Origin: Rheinheimera nanhaiensis E407-8
Lineage (GTDB): Bacteria > Pseudomonadota > Gammaproteobacteria > Enterobacterales > Alteromonadaceae
Assembly (NCBI RefSeq): GCF_000296695.1
Contig: NZ_BAFK01000019.1
Location: 1 to 64,000, forward strand
Direction of reading: 5' to 3'
Length of the DNA stretch: 64,000 nt
A program made the position numbers and the translations under genes. The notes under the pieces are model-generated. The model searched no databases and was not told the origin of the DNA. It saw nothing but the letters and a program-made list of their open reading frames with translations. Position 1 is the first letter of the stretch. Every line of letters starts with the position of its first letter. Below are positions 1 to 5,990 of the stretch, in pieces.

Positions 1-38
1 CTAGCTTTTTGTTATTTGGCACTGATTCTCCTAGACAC

Positions 39-98
39 TTAACGCTTTTAGCATGGGCGCCGGGTCTTTTCGGCGTCCTATGCCTAAACTTGTTAATT
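39..98 (-). other. attC site 1
   Basis: About 60-bp imperfect palindrome directly after the stop of the 99-446 gene. In cassette sense it begins TTAACAAG and ends GCGTTAAGT, so the recombination core is GTTAAGT and fits GTTRRRY. Inner arms GCATGGGCGCCG and CGGCGTCCTATGC pair with one bulged base. Confidence 0.8.
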
Positions 99-446
99 TC
101 AGGGCACGAGCATAATGCTAACGGCCTTAGGATAGTCGTGAGTGCAACCATCTACGTAGAACTTAACAGTTTTTGATGTAGCTATAGCCATCATCACAAC
201 TGAAAGCGCTCGATCAGCTAGCTTTGGCTCAACAAACGCAACAAATTGTTTTTTTGAACATGATAAAGATGAGCTAAATGGATATTCAGACTTATGCTTT
301 ATATAGACACCCTCATCTGCAAATGAAAATGTATTTTGCTCAACAATTTCAAGTTGCCCGAAGTTTGCCGGCGGCAACTCTACCCACTCTCCCGAATATG
401 CAGAAGTTGCAAATACTACTATTAGTATTGATATAAGTTTTCTCAT
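99..446 (-). CDS. Integron cassette gene: small exported protein of unknown function
   Basis: A 115-residue product if it starts at the ATG at 446. The frame stays open further upstream to 572, but that stretch crosses an attC site and belongs to the neighbouring cassette. The protein begins MRKLISILIVVFATSAYSGE, a clear type I signal peptide with likely cleavage after SAYS, so it is probably periplasmic. The mature part has two cysteines (in SLSCSK and DGCTHD), possibly disulfide-forming. I do not recognise the family. The stop abuts attC site 1, as expected of a cassette gene. No promoter of its own was identified. Confidence 0.7.
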   Translation of the reverse strand: MRKLISILIVVFATSAYSGEWVELPPANFGQLEIVEQNTFSFADEGVYIKHKSEYPFSSSLSCSKKQFVAFVEPKLADRALSVVMMAIATSKTVKFYVDGCTHDYPKAVSIMLVP

Positions 447-461
447 TAGTACCTCTATGAA

Positions 462-519
462 TTTAACGCTGCCAGCAAGCGCGACGCTGTTTGGCGTCGC
501 TTGACTGGCCTTGTTAGCA
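462..519 (-). other. attC site 2
   Basis: Imperfect palindrome. In cassette sense it runs from GCTAACAAGG to GCGTTAAAT, with inner arms GCGACGC and GCGTCGC around a short loop. The core GTTAAAT fits GTTRRRY. Confidence 0.85.
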
Positions 520-590
520 GCCCACACCGGACTTTCGCGGCTTGCCGCACTGGCAAACCCGAACAACGGCACGGCTGCTTTTATTAAAAA

Positions 591-815
591 CTAAACCAGC
601 CAGCTGCGATACGGCGAGCCAACCGGAACCTGTAAAACTGGTTTAGCGAAGCCAAGAAGAACAACGCTGCCGCCACCACCGTTTGCAGCAAACCCGCAAA
701 CTGGCGAACCTTTACTTTTGGCGCCGCCGCTAAGAAAACCAAACGCGAGCAAGGCCGGAATAAAACTACTGACTGAAACCGTTAAAACCCGAAAACCTGC
801 TAACGCCCCGCGCAT
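591..815 (-). CDS. Glycine-rich ORF in an integron cassette (uncertain coding)
   Basis: A 74-codon ORF ending at a TAG at 591, with a Gly/Ser-rich centre (GGAKSKGSPV, then FAANGGGGS). The nominal ATG at 815 lies inside attC site 3, so it would not travel with the cassette. An in-frame TTG near 752 is one alternative start. No convincing ribosome-binding site was found. It may be a genuine short hydrophobic peptide or a non-coding cassette whose sequence happens to be open. I place low weight on translation. About 70 bases separate its stop from attC site 2. Confidence 0.35.
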   Translation of the reverse strand: MRGALAGFRVLTVSVSSFIPALLAFGFLSGGAKSKGSPVCGFAANGGGGSVVLLGFAKPVLQVPVGSPYRSWLV

Positions 816-875
816 GCGCGCGAACTTGTGAGCGTCGCAGGGGCCGCAGGCCCCGAATGCCGTGGCTTGTTAGCC
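799..875 (-). other. attC site 3
   Basis: About 77-bp palindromic site. In cassette sense it starts GGCTAACAAGCC and ends GGCGTTAGC. It contains an internal perfect palindrome, GGGGCC-GCA-GGCCCC. The stop codon of the 870-1247 gene overlaps its outer core. Confidence 0.85.
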
Positions 876-1247
876 ATTTTTCACATTCAGATATAAATAT
901 CTTACGCTACTCAAAATCTCAATTTTCGGTATTACATCGAAGGTGAGTTTTTTCTCTCGACTTAAGATTTCCAATTTATACTCAACGATTTTATTCGGAC
1001 TTATTTTTTTATGGGCCAAAAAGCCATCAATGATAATTTCATCAGTTAAAGAAGCAAATATGGTGGCTTCTTTGTGAAGAAGTTTTTCATCTTGCGATTG
1101 ATTAACGTCAACTGGCTTTAACGTGAACCGTAAAATAGCCGTGCTTCCGTTAATTTCAGATTCAAAGCACTTGGCCCTAATTTTTGCCGATGTACTTTCT
1201 AGCTGAAAATAAACTGGTCTTGAACCTTTCCTTAAACTTCTGAACAT
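870..1247 (-). CDS. Integron cassette gene: hypothetical protein, 125 aa
   Basis: Start chosen at the ATG at 1247 because AAGGA lies a few bases upstream; the longer frame would need a TTG at 1265. The product (MFRSLRKGSRPVYFQLES...) is soluble and mixed-charge, has a single cysteine, and lacks a signal peptide or membrane segment. The family is not recognised. The alternating pattern in the middle (FTLKPVDVN, EATIFASLTDEIIIDGF) suggests beta structure, perhaps a PilZ-like barrel, but no RxxxR motif is evident. Its stop codon overlaps attC site 3. Upstream there is no clear attC before the lipoprotein gene, so both may share one cassette. Confidence 0.65.
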   Translation of the reverse strand: MFRSLRKGSRPVYFQLESTSAKIRAKCFESEINGSTAILRFTLKPVDVNQSQDEKLLHKEATIFASLTDEIIIDGFLAHKKISPNKIVEYKLEILSREKKLTFDVIPKIEILSSVRYLYLNVKNG

Positions 1248-1320
1248 TTTTTCCTTATCACGCAAAGACTAAACTATTTTCATAGTGTTTATTAGCGTCG
1301 AGCACTTGCCCTAGAGTAAG

Positions 1321-1833
1321 TTAAAAGTTCTTCATCGCGTCTAACTTGCCTTCGCCACGCAAGCTGGATTCAAGCTGTTCAGACATCGCCGAAAAGCTAC
1401 TTAAAATTTGTTCATAACCATATTTAGACGGCAGTCTCCAACCTACACATTCAGATATAGCAGGCACTCCCGGAAGAAGTTCAAGCTGTAGGCGAGCTTT
1501 GCTATCTTTTGCAACAAATCTAATGTCATATTCGGAGTAACAATAAGGGCTTAGCGGCGTGGTTAACATCTTCCATCGAATAAGTCCCTTACCAATTAAG
1601 GTTCCGCCAGATTCGTCTTCCACTCGCAGAACAGCTTTGCTATCACCATAAGCAGTAGCAATATAATTTCTAGCCCTCTTCCATAATTCAGTTTTATCAC
1701 TCCCAAGATTGATATATGTAAAAGTTTCCGCCTGCACGTCTGATTGAGATATCGGGTAATCTGGCGAATTTGGATCTGTTGCACATCCGAACAATGCCAA
1801 AGCGACAAATAAACTTACTACGTACTTTTTCAT
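1321..1833 (-). CDS. Integron cassette gene: lipoprotein with DUF4468-like domain
   Basis: A 170-residue protein starting MKKYVVSLFVALALFGCATD. It has a lipoprotein signal peptide with lipobox LFGC and acylated Cys17; residue 18 is Ala, which allows outer-membrane sorting. The mature part (about residues 35-150) has the pattern KTELWKRARNYIATAYGDSK, then a GGTLIGKG turn, seen in the DUF4468 (TBP-like fold) family. That assignment is from memory and moderate. Its role is unknown. It is a separate start with normal spacing from attC site 4. The gap to the next gene (1248-1320) lacks a TAACAAG...GCGTTA site. Confidence 0.8.
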   Translation of the reverse strand: MKKYVVSLFVALALFGCATDPNSPDYPISQSDVQAETFTYINLGSDKTELWKRARNYIATAYGDSKAVLRVEDESGGTLIGKGLIRWKMLTTPLSPYCYSEYDIRFVAKDSKARLQLELLPGVPAISECVGWRLPSKYGYEQILSSFSAMSEQLESSLRGEGKLDAMKNF

Positions 1834-1861
1834 TAATTTGAATCCTTACTCAAAAATGCAC

Positions 1862-1946
1862 GGCTAACGCAAAGCACACGGGTGACGACCGCGTAGCGGT
1901 TGGCATCCCAGCGGCCGCAGGCCGCGAGTGCTGCGCCTTGTTAGCC
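1862..1946 (-). other. attC site 4
   Basis: About 85-bp palindromic site. In cassette sense it starts GGCTAACAAGGCGCAGCAC and ends GTGCTTTGCGTTAGC. An inner GCGGCC...GGCCGC palindrome is present. Confidence 0.85.
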
Positions 1947-1951
1947 ATACT

Positions 1952-2218
1952 TTACTTGAAGAACTCATTGACCCAAGCAATATGGCTTTTGTTGATATTT
2001 TTTAAAGGAGCCAAAGCGTTAAAGTCTAGCTCCCAACGTTTAAATAACACGAATAACTGGTTTATCGTACTTTGCGGTACTGGCTCATTTAGCTCAATTA
2101 TTAAATCTAAACCGCGGCCTGTTACCGATTGATAATTTGGCAGAGAGTATATCCACTCAAAAAACTTATCTTCGTCTTCCTGGCACCAAAACCTCGGCCC
2201 TTTGACTGTAATCTGCAC
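1952..2218 (-). CDS. Integron cassette gene: hypothetical protein, 88 aa
   Basis: Start set at a GTG at 2218, preceded by a strong AAGGAG five bases upstream. The frame is open to 2425 but would then read through attC site 5. The product begins MQITVKGPRFWCQEDEDKFF and is a small acidic soluble protein ending WVNEFFK. The pattern (KGPRFWCQEDEDKFFEWI, then a GRGLDLIIEL strand and an amphipathic helix) recurs, as far as I recall, in short hypothetical proteins of environmental bacteria. No function can be assigned. It is followed directly by attC site 4. Confidence 0.75.
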   Translation of the reverse strand: MQITVKGPRFWCQEDEDKFFEWIYSLPNYQSVTGRGLDLIIELNEPVPQSTINQLFVLFKRWELDFNALAPLKNINKSHIAWVNEFFK

Positions 2219-2234
2219 AAATGCTCCTTGTAGG

Positions 2235-2318
2235 GCTAACGCCGAGCGCAAATGCGCGCTGGGAGTAGATATTAATTTAACCGACTTACACCGCGTCATT
2301 TGACGTGACTTGTTATAG
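2235..2318 (-). other. attC site 5
   Basis: About 84-bp site. In cassette sense it starts CTATAACAAGTCACG and ends GCTCGGCGTTAGC. The arms align imperfectly and the middle is AT-rich. Orientation matches the other sites. Confidence 0.7.
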
Positions 2319-2327
2319 GGGGCAGCA

Positions 2328-2519
2328 ATGAGAAGGGGCGGCAAAAGCTGGATAGCCAACCAAGCAAAAGAGTTTGCACTTAATAACGGTAAAACCGTTT
2401 TGGTTTGTAATAAAGAGATAACCACCTTACAGCGCAGGAAAAAACACCTGACACTGATTGAAAAGATACCTAAAGCTGAACCAAAAACAAAGGTTATTTA
2501 CGACGACCATTACCTATAA
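2328..2519 (+). CDS. Reverse-oriented ORF in an integron cassette, P-loop-like start
   Basis: A 63-codon + strand ORF filling the cassette between attC sites 5 and 6, opposite to its neighbours. The ATG follows an AGGGGG stretch that could act as a ribosome-binding site, and the TAA lies in the edge of attC site 6. The product begins MRRGGKSWIANQAKEFAL and continues GKTVLVCNKE, resembling the Walker A helix and following strand of a P-loop ATPase, but the first Gly of GxxxxGKS is absent and no Walker B follows. It could be a fragment, a small nucleotide-binding protein or a chance frame. No minus-strand gene was found here. Confidence 0.45.
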   Translation: MRRGGKSWIANQAKEFALNNGKTVLVCNKEITTLQRRKKHLTLIEKIPKAEPKTKVIYDDHYL

Positions 2520-2597
2520 CGCCGCCAGCACGCGCGGCTTTGTAGTGAAGGCGAAGCCGCAACGAAAAAGCCGTCGCTGTGCCTGGCCTTGTTAACT
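2514..2597 (-). other. attC site 6
   Basis: About 84-bp palindromic site. In cassette sense it starts AGTTAACAAGGCC and ends GGCGTTATAGG, with inner arms GGCTTT and AAAGCC. It has the same TAACAAG...GCGTTA polarity as its neighbours, so the cassette to its left is not physically inverted. Confidence 0.8.
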
Positions 2598-2598
2598 G

Positions 2599-3180
2599 CT
2601 ACAGCAAATTGTATTTGAACGAATGTCCATAGCGCCCCATTTTAGTGCCACCGAAGTGCCTATCGGCAACATTGAATAACTTAGGGAGCTGCAACAGCTC
2701 ACCTTCTGAGGCTTGCTGTTGATAAAGATGCAGCACCGATACATAGAGAGCCGCGATAGAGTTCAGGCAATTCTTTAGATTTGCTTTGTCGAAGTGCTCA
2801 TGGCGGTGATGCTTTACTTTGTTGTGATCTTGCCACCAAAAGGGAGGATGATTATTCCCCCAATCTGTCCAAGGCTTCAAAGTCAGACCATACCTTGGAA
2901 GAATCACTTCAAATTCCTGGAAGTTAGGCAATACAGTCAGTAACTCAGCTTGATAAGCATTAATTGAGCTTGCCTCGCTGTCAGGGTTCAACGCCTTGCA
3001 TAGTTGCTTGAGAACAACATCGACTTCTGCGCTAGCAGCCAAAAATAGTCTGGCAATCTCAATTGAGAATGCGTCATCGTTCGCAGAGAAATCCACAAAA
3101 CGCCCAAGCCTATCTAGGTCCTCTTCAATGGATAAGAAGAAGTTCCAGTGGATCAATGTCTCTTGCCTTTGAATTCCCAC
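2599..3180 (-). CDS. Integron cassette gene: HEPN-like hypothetical protein, 193 aa
   Basis: Starts at a GTG at 3180 just downstream of GGAGGT. The soluble protein is mostly helical and carries a W-W-x-D-H-N-K-V-K-H-H-R-H-E-H-F block around residues 115-130, followed by a long helix. I recall similar WW-x-x-x-NKVKH-R proteins from other integron arrays, without a known function. The helical layout and conserved basic/His motif make a HEPN-type nuclease-like fold possible, but the usual R-x4-6-H motif is not clearly in place, so this is inference only. No toxin or antitoxin partner is adjacent. attC site 6 follows the TAG stop immediately. Confidence 0.75.
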   Translation of the reverse strand: MGIQRQETLIHWNFFLSIEEDLDRLGRFVDFSANDDAFSIEIARLFLAASAEVDVVLKQLCKALNPDSEASSINAYQAELLTVLPNFQEFEVILPRYGLTLKPWTDWGNNHPPFWWQDHNKVKHHRHEHFDKANLKNCLNSIAALYVSVLHLYQQQASEGELLQLPKLFNVADRHFGGTKMGRYGHSFKYNLL

Positions 3181-3193
3181 TTTACCTCCGGGC

Positions 3194-3264
3194 AGTTAAC
3201 GCCGTGGTAACGGGCGGCTACGGAGCGCAGCGTAGTAGGCGTCCCGTTGACCACCTTGTTAAGA
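3194..3264 (-). other. attC site 7
   Basis: About 70-bp palindromic site. In cassette sense it starts CTTAACAAGGTGGTCAACGGG and ends GGCGTTAACT. Long arms GTGGTAACGGG and CCCGTTGACCAC pair with one mismatch. Confidence 0.9.
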
Positions 3265-3564
3265 AAAATGCGGGCTTAGGTATGGCCTGAAGTGCTCAAT
3301 TACCTCAAGCCCAATAAAGAACACCGCAAGCAAAATCAGGTACTTAATAATCCACATCAGCTTGCTGCCAGAAAACCGCTGGCCCCACGCTCGATCAGCC
3401 ATGAAGATCGCTACAAATAGCGCCGGCAACAAAGTCACAGCGACAACATACCCAATCATTGTGACCGGTGACACTAGAAAGGTGCATGCGGCTGCGAGCA
3501 AGCCGTATCTGGCTACGCTTTGAATACGAGCTGACCATGGACTGGCCAAAAATTGAGTTCTCAT
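3259..3564 (-). CDS. First integron cassette gene: small membrane protein
   Basis: A 101-residue product beginning MRTQFLASPWSARIQS. It has two or three predicted transmembrane stretches: about residues 20-33 and 35-55, then 70-87 (the IIKYLILLAVFFIGLEV region). No signal peptide or known domain was recognised. It is the cassette nearest attI, and so the most recently inserted and the one best placed for expression from an integron Pc promoter. The ATG sits right after the attI core, typical of cassettes that begin translation near the recombination point. The function is unknown. Confidence 0.75.
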   Translation of the reverse strand: MRTQFLASPWSARIQSVARYGLLAAACTFLVSPVTMIGYVVAVTLLPALFVAIFMADRAWGQRFSGSKLMWIIKYLILLAVFFIGLEVIEHFRPYLSPHFS

Positions 3565-3735
3565 CTGATTCTTAACAGCTTATTCAGAGGACCAAGACCC
3601 GCGAGTTGTGCGTTCAAGGTCCCGCAAGTTACAAAATGACCTTGAGTTTATTCCGCTAGTTAAATGTAAATCAAGCATTTTTATCTTGTAGCAATTATTA
3701 AGCATGAAAAATACGGGTTTTACACCCGCGAGTTG
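3565..3735 (-). other. attI recombination region of the integron
   Basis: Lies between intI and the first cassette. The recombination core in cassette sense is GTTAAGA (3570-3576). The region contains ACCCGCGAGTTG twice (3597-3608 and 3724-3735) and a related CCCGCAAGTT at 3621-3630, candidate integrase-binding direct repeats. An inverted repeat CAAGGTC (3615-3621) / GACCTTG (3638-3644) is also present. Boundaries are approximate. Confidence 0.7.
3645..3674 (-). promoter_or_regulatory. Candidate Pc cassette promoter
   Basis: On the minus strand TTGATT (3669-3674) and TAAACT (3645-3650) are separated by 18 bases and point into the cassette array. Each matches the sigma70 consensus at four of six positions. 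The position upstream of attI is right for Pc, but the match is weak. Confidence 0.35.
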
Positions 3736-3760
3736 TTGATAAAAAACTCAAAGCAAACTA

Positions 3761-3776
3761 CTGTTTATTTAAACAG
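3761..3776. promoter_or_regulatory. LexA operator upstream of intI
   Basis: CTGTTTATTTAAACAG matches the CTG-N10-CAG LexA box, with a near-symmetric AT-rich centre and the TA base pair before CTG found in the E. coli consensus. It ends 19 bases before the chosen intI ATG. SOS control of integron integrases by LexA is established in Vibrio and in class 1 integrons. Confidence 0.85.
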
Positions 3777-3795
3777 CTGTTTTAGGTTAATTATT

Positions 3796-4761
3796 ATGGC
3801 TTCTGCGTTTCTGAATTTCGTCCGAGAATTTATGACTACAAGGCGCTATGCCAGGCGAACAATAGACACTTACGAGCATTGGATCCGGTTTTACATTCTT
3901 TACCATGGCAAGAAACATCCGTCGCAAATGGCTGAGGCTGAAGTAGAAGCTTTTTTGTCATATTTAAGTAATCAACGAAATGTGGCCGCAAAAACTCAGG
4001 CGACTGCGCTTAATGCATTGGCTTTTTTATACCGGCATATTATTCAGCGCCCGTTATCTCTTGAGATGCGTTTTCATAAAGCGCAGGTTGCGACTAAATT
4101 ACCGGTGGTATTAACCCGCGATGAAGTACAACGCTTGTTGCTGGCAATTGACCCAAAATATAAATTGGTTGCTCAGCTATTGTATGGCAGCGGACTGCGT
4201 TTGATGGAAGCCGTACGGCTACGGATAAAAGATGTTGATTACGACTATATCTCGCTGATGATTTGGCAAGGTAAGGGCAATAAAAACCGCAGGGTAACAC
4301 TGGCTGCCGAGTTATTGGTTTTGCTACGTAATCAATCAGATTTGGTGCAGCAATACTGGCTGCTAGACAGGCAAAACCCTCAGTACAGCGGAGTTTGGCT
4401 ACCTAACGCACTTTCGGTTAAATATCCATCTGCGCCATTTGAACTTGGTTGGCAGTATTTATTCCCCTCTGCAGTGCTTAGCGTGGATCCCGAGTCTAAA
4501 ACGGTTAGACGCCACCATATTGACGAAACCACCGTCAGAAAAGCGATTAAACAAGCAGCTAAACTGGCCAAAATTCAAAAACAGGTGACTTGCCACACTC
4601 TACGTCACAGTTTCGCGACTCACTTACTGGAATCCGGTGCCGATATTCGCACTGTACAGGAACAATTAGGCCATACCGATGTGCGCACAACGCAAATTTA
4701 CACTCATGTACTTAATCGCGGTGCGGCGGGCGTTCAAAGCCCATTGTCACAACTGCTATAA
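3796..4761 (+). CDS. intI: Integron integrase (tyrosine recombinase)
   Basis: Site-specific recombinase that inserts and excises cassettes at attI and attC. With the ATG at 3796 the product is 321 residues, the usual IntI length; the longer frame would start at a TTG at 3733 inside the attI/LexA region. Catalytic residues are visible: Arg135, His267-x-x-Arg270, His293 and Tyr302. Between about residues 185 and 225 is the extra IntI-specific segment (ALSVKYP...LGWQYLFP) that separates integron integrases from XerC/D. An N-terminal SAM-like domain covers residues 1-85. A LexA box precedes it and a bidirectional terminator follows. The gene looks intact. Confidence 0.96.
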   Translation: MASAFLNFVREFMTTRRYARRTIDTYEHWIRFYILYHGKKHPSQMAEAEVEAFLSYLSNQRNVAAKTQATALNALAFLYRHIIQRPLSLEMRFHKAQVATKLPVVLTRDEVQRLLLAIDPKYKLVAQLLYGSGLRLMEAVRLRIKDVDYDYISLMIWQGKGNKNRRVTLAAELLVLLRNQSDLVQQYWLLDRQNPQYSGVWLPNALSVKYPSAPFELGWQYLFPSAVLSVDPESKTVRRHHIDETTVRKAIKQAAKLAKIQKQVTCHTLRHSFATHLLESGADIRTVQEQLGHTDVRTTQIYTHVLNRGAAGVQSPLSQLL

Positions 4762-4785
4762 AAAAGGGCGCCGCAGCGCCCTTTT
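4762..4785. terminator. Bidirectional terminator between intI and prpF
   Basis: Stem AAAAGGGCGC / GCGCCCTTTT with a four-base loop. T-runs follow on both strands, so it can end intI on + and the prp operon on minus. Confidence 0.85.
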
Positions 4786-4802
4786 CAACTTACTCAAAAT
4801 GG

Positions 4803-5990
4803 TCAGAAACAATCACCCGGTACGCGCACATACCCTTCCATTAATACCCGCGCGCTGCGGCTCATTATGGCTTTGGTTACTGTCCACTGGCCGTTGACCT
4901 GGGTTGCCGCCGCACCAACGCGCAAGGTGCCGGACGGGTGGCCGAAGCGCACGGCTTCGCGCTCAGTACCACCGGCTGCCAGGTTTACCAGGGTGCCGGG
5001 AATCGCGGCGGCGGTGCCAATAGCAACGGCTGCGGTGCCCATCATGGCGTGGTGCAGCTTGCCCATCGATAATGCCCGTACTAACAGGTCGATATCACCA
5101 GCATTTACCTGCTTGCCACTGGACGCGACATAGCTTTGTGGCGGCGCGACAAAAGCAATCTTTGGCGTATGCGCCCGCGCGGCGGCCTCAGAAATATCGC
5201 TAATCAGGCCCATTTTTACTGCGCCATAGGCGCGAATAGTTTCAAAGCGGGTAAGCGCTGCATTATCGCCATTTATCGCATCCTGCAGCTCTGTACCGGT
5301 GTAGCCAATATCGCTTGCATTAACAAAAATGGTCGGAATACCGGCGTTTATCAGCGTAGCGCTAAAGCTACCCACACCAGGCACGTCTAAGGTATCAACC
5401 AGATTGCCGGTGGGGAACATGGCGCCGCCGCCCTCGCCTTCATCGGCAGCCGGGTCTAAAAACTCGATTTGCACTTCAGCGGCCGGGAAAGTGACGCCGT
5501 CCAGTTCAAAGTCACCGGTTTCCTGCACCTCGCCGTTGGTCATCGGTACATGGGCAATAATGGTTTTGCCAATATTGGCCTGCCAGATACGCACGGTACA
5601 AATGCCGTTTTGCGGGATGCGATCTTGCGCCACTAAACCATTGCTGATAGCAAAAGAGCCAACCGCGGCAGTTAAGTTACCGCAGTTGCCGCTCCAGTCG
5701 ATAAAGGGTTTATCAATCGCTACCTGACCAAACAAATAGTCGACATCGTGCTCAGCTTTGGCGCTTTTGCTTAAGATCACTGTTTTGCTGGTGCTGGAGG
5801 TAGCCCCACCCATACCATCGGTGTGTTTGCCGTAGGGGTCCGGGCTGCCGATAACCCTTAGCAGCAGGTTGTCACGCGCTTTACCCGCCACCTGGGCGGC
5901 CTGGGGTAAATCGGTCAGTTTAAAAAACACGCCTTTGCTGGTACCGCCACGCATGTAAGTCGCGGGGATTTTTATTTGAGGAGCAGCCAT
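4803..5990 (-). CDS. prpF: PrpF, aconitate isomerase-like protein of the methylcitrate cycle
   Basis: 395 residues, the usual PrpF size. It belongs to the PrpF family of the diaminopimelate epimerase fold and, in Shewanella, was shown to isomerise the trans-2-methylaconitate formed by AcnD to the cis form, allowing the methylcitrate cycle to proceed without PrpD. The start MAAPQIKIPATYMRGGTSKG has the conserved MRGGTSKG loop. GNCGNL near residue 100 is also typical. The ATG overlaps the acnD stop (TAATG), so translation is probably coupled. It is the last gene of the operon and ends at a shared terminator with intI. Confidence 0.95.
   Translation of the reverse strand: MAAPQIKIPATYMRGGTSKGVFFKLTDLPQAAQVAGKARDNLLLRVIGSPDPYGKHTDGMGGATSSTSKTVILSKSAKAEHDVDYLFGQVAIDKPFIDWSGNCGNLTAAVGSFAISNGLVAQDRIPQNGICTVRIWQANIGKTIIAHVPMTNGEVQETGDFELDGVTFPAAEVQIEFLDPAADEGEGGGAMFPTGNLVDTLDVPGVGSFSATLINAGIPTIFVNASDIGYTGTELQDAINGDNAALTRFETIRAYGAVKMGLISDISEAAARAHTPKIAFVAPPQSYVASSGKQVNAGDIDLLVRALSMGKLHHAMMGTAAVAIGTAAAIPGTLVNLAAGGTEREAVRFGHPSGTLRVGAAATQVNGQWTVTKAIMSRSARVLMEGYVRVPGDCF

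Larger units (their letters stand above)
1..4761. mobile_element. Chromosomal integron: integrase, attI and proximal cassette array
   Basis: An integron integrase gene on the + strand (from 3796) faces away from a set of small minus-strand ORFs separated by imperfect palindromes. In cassette sense each palindrome starts with TAACAAG and ends with GCGTTA. This is the layout of an integron: intI, attI, then cassettes oriented away from attI. The attC ends are alike across the array, which is usual for sedentary chromosomal integrons and unlike mobile resistance integrons. No transposase, Tn402-type module or resistance gene is visible. The array continues beyond position 1, so its total size is unknown. 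Confidence 0.9.

Noticed and set aside
1596-1808. Second minus-strand frame within the lipoprotein gene
   Set aside because: Fully inside the 1321-1833 gene in another frame, without start signal.
1938-2132. + strand ORF over attC site 4 and the 88-aa cassette gene
   Set aside because: It begins inside the attC core and opposes a gene with a strong AAGGAG site.
1-3565. CRISPR-like array (regularly spaced palindromes)
   Set aside because: Spacing is irregular (roughly 200-1000 bases), units are 57-85 bases and flanked by ORFs, so they are attC sites.
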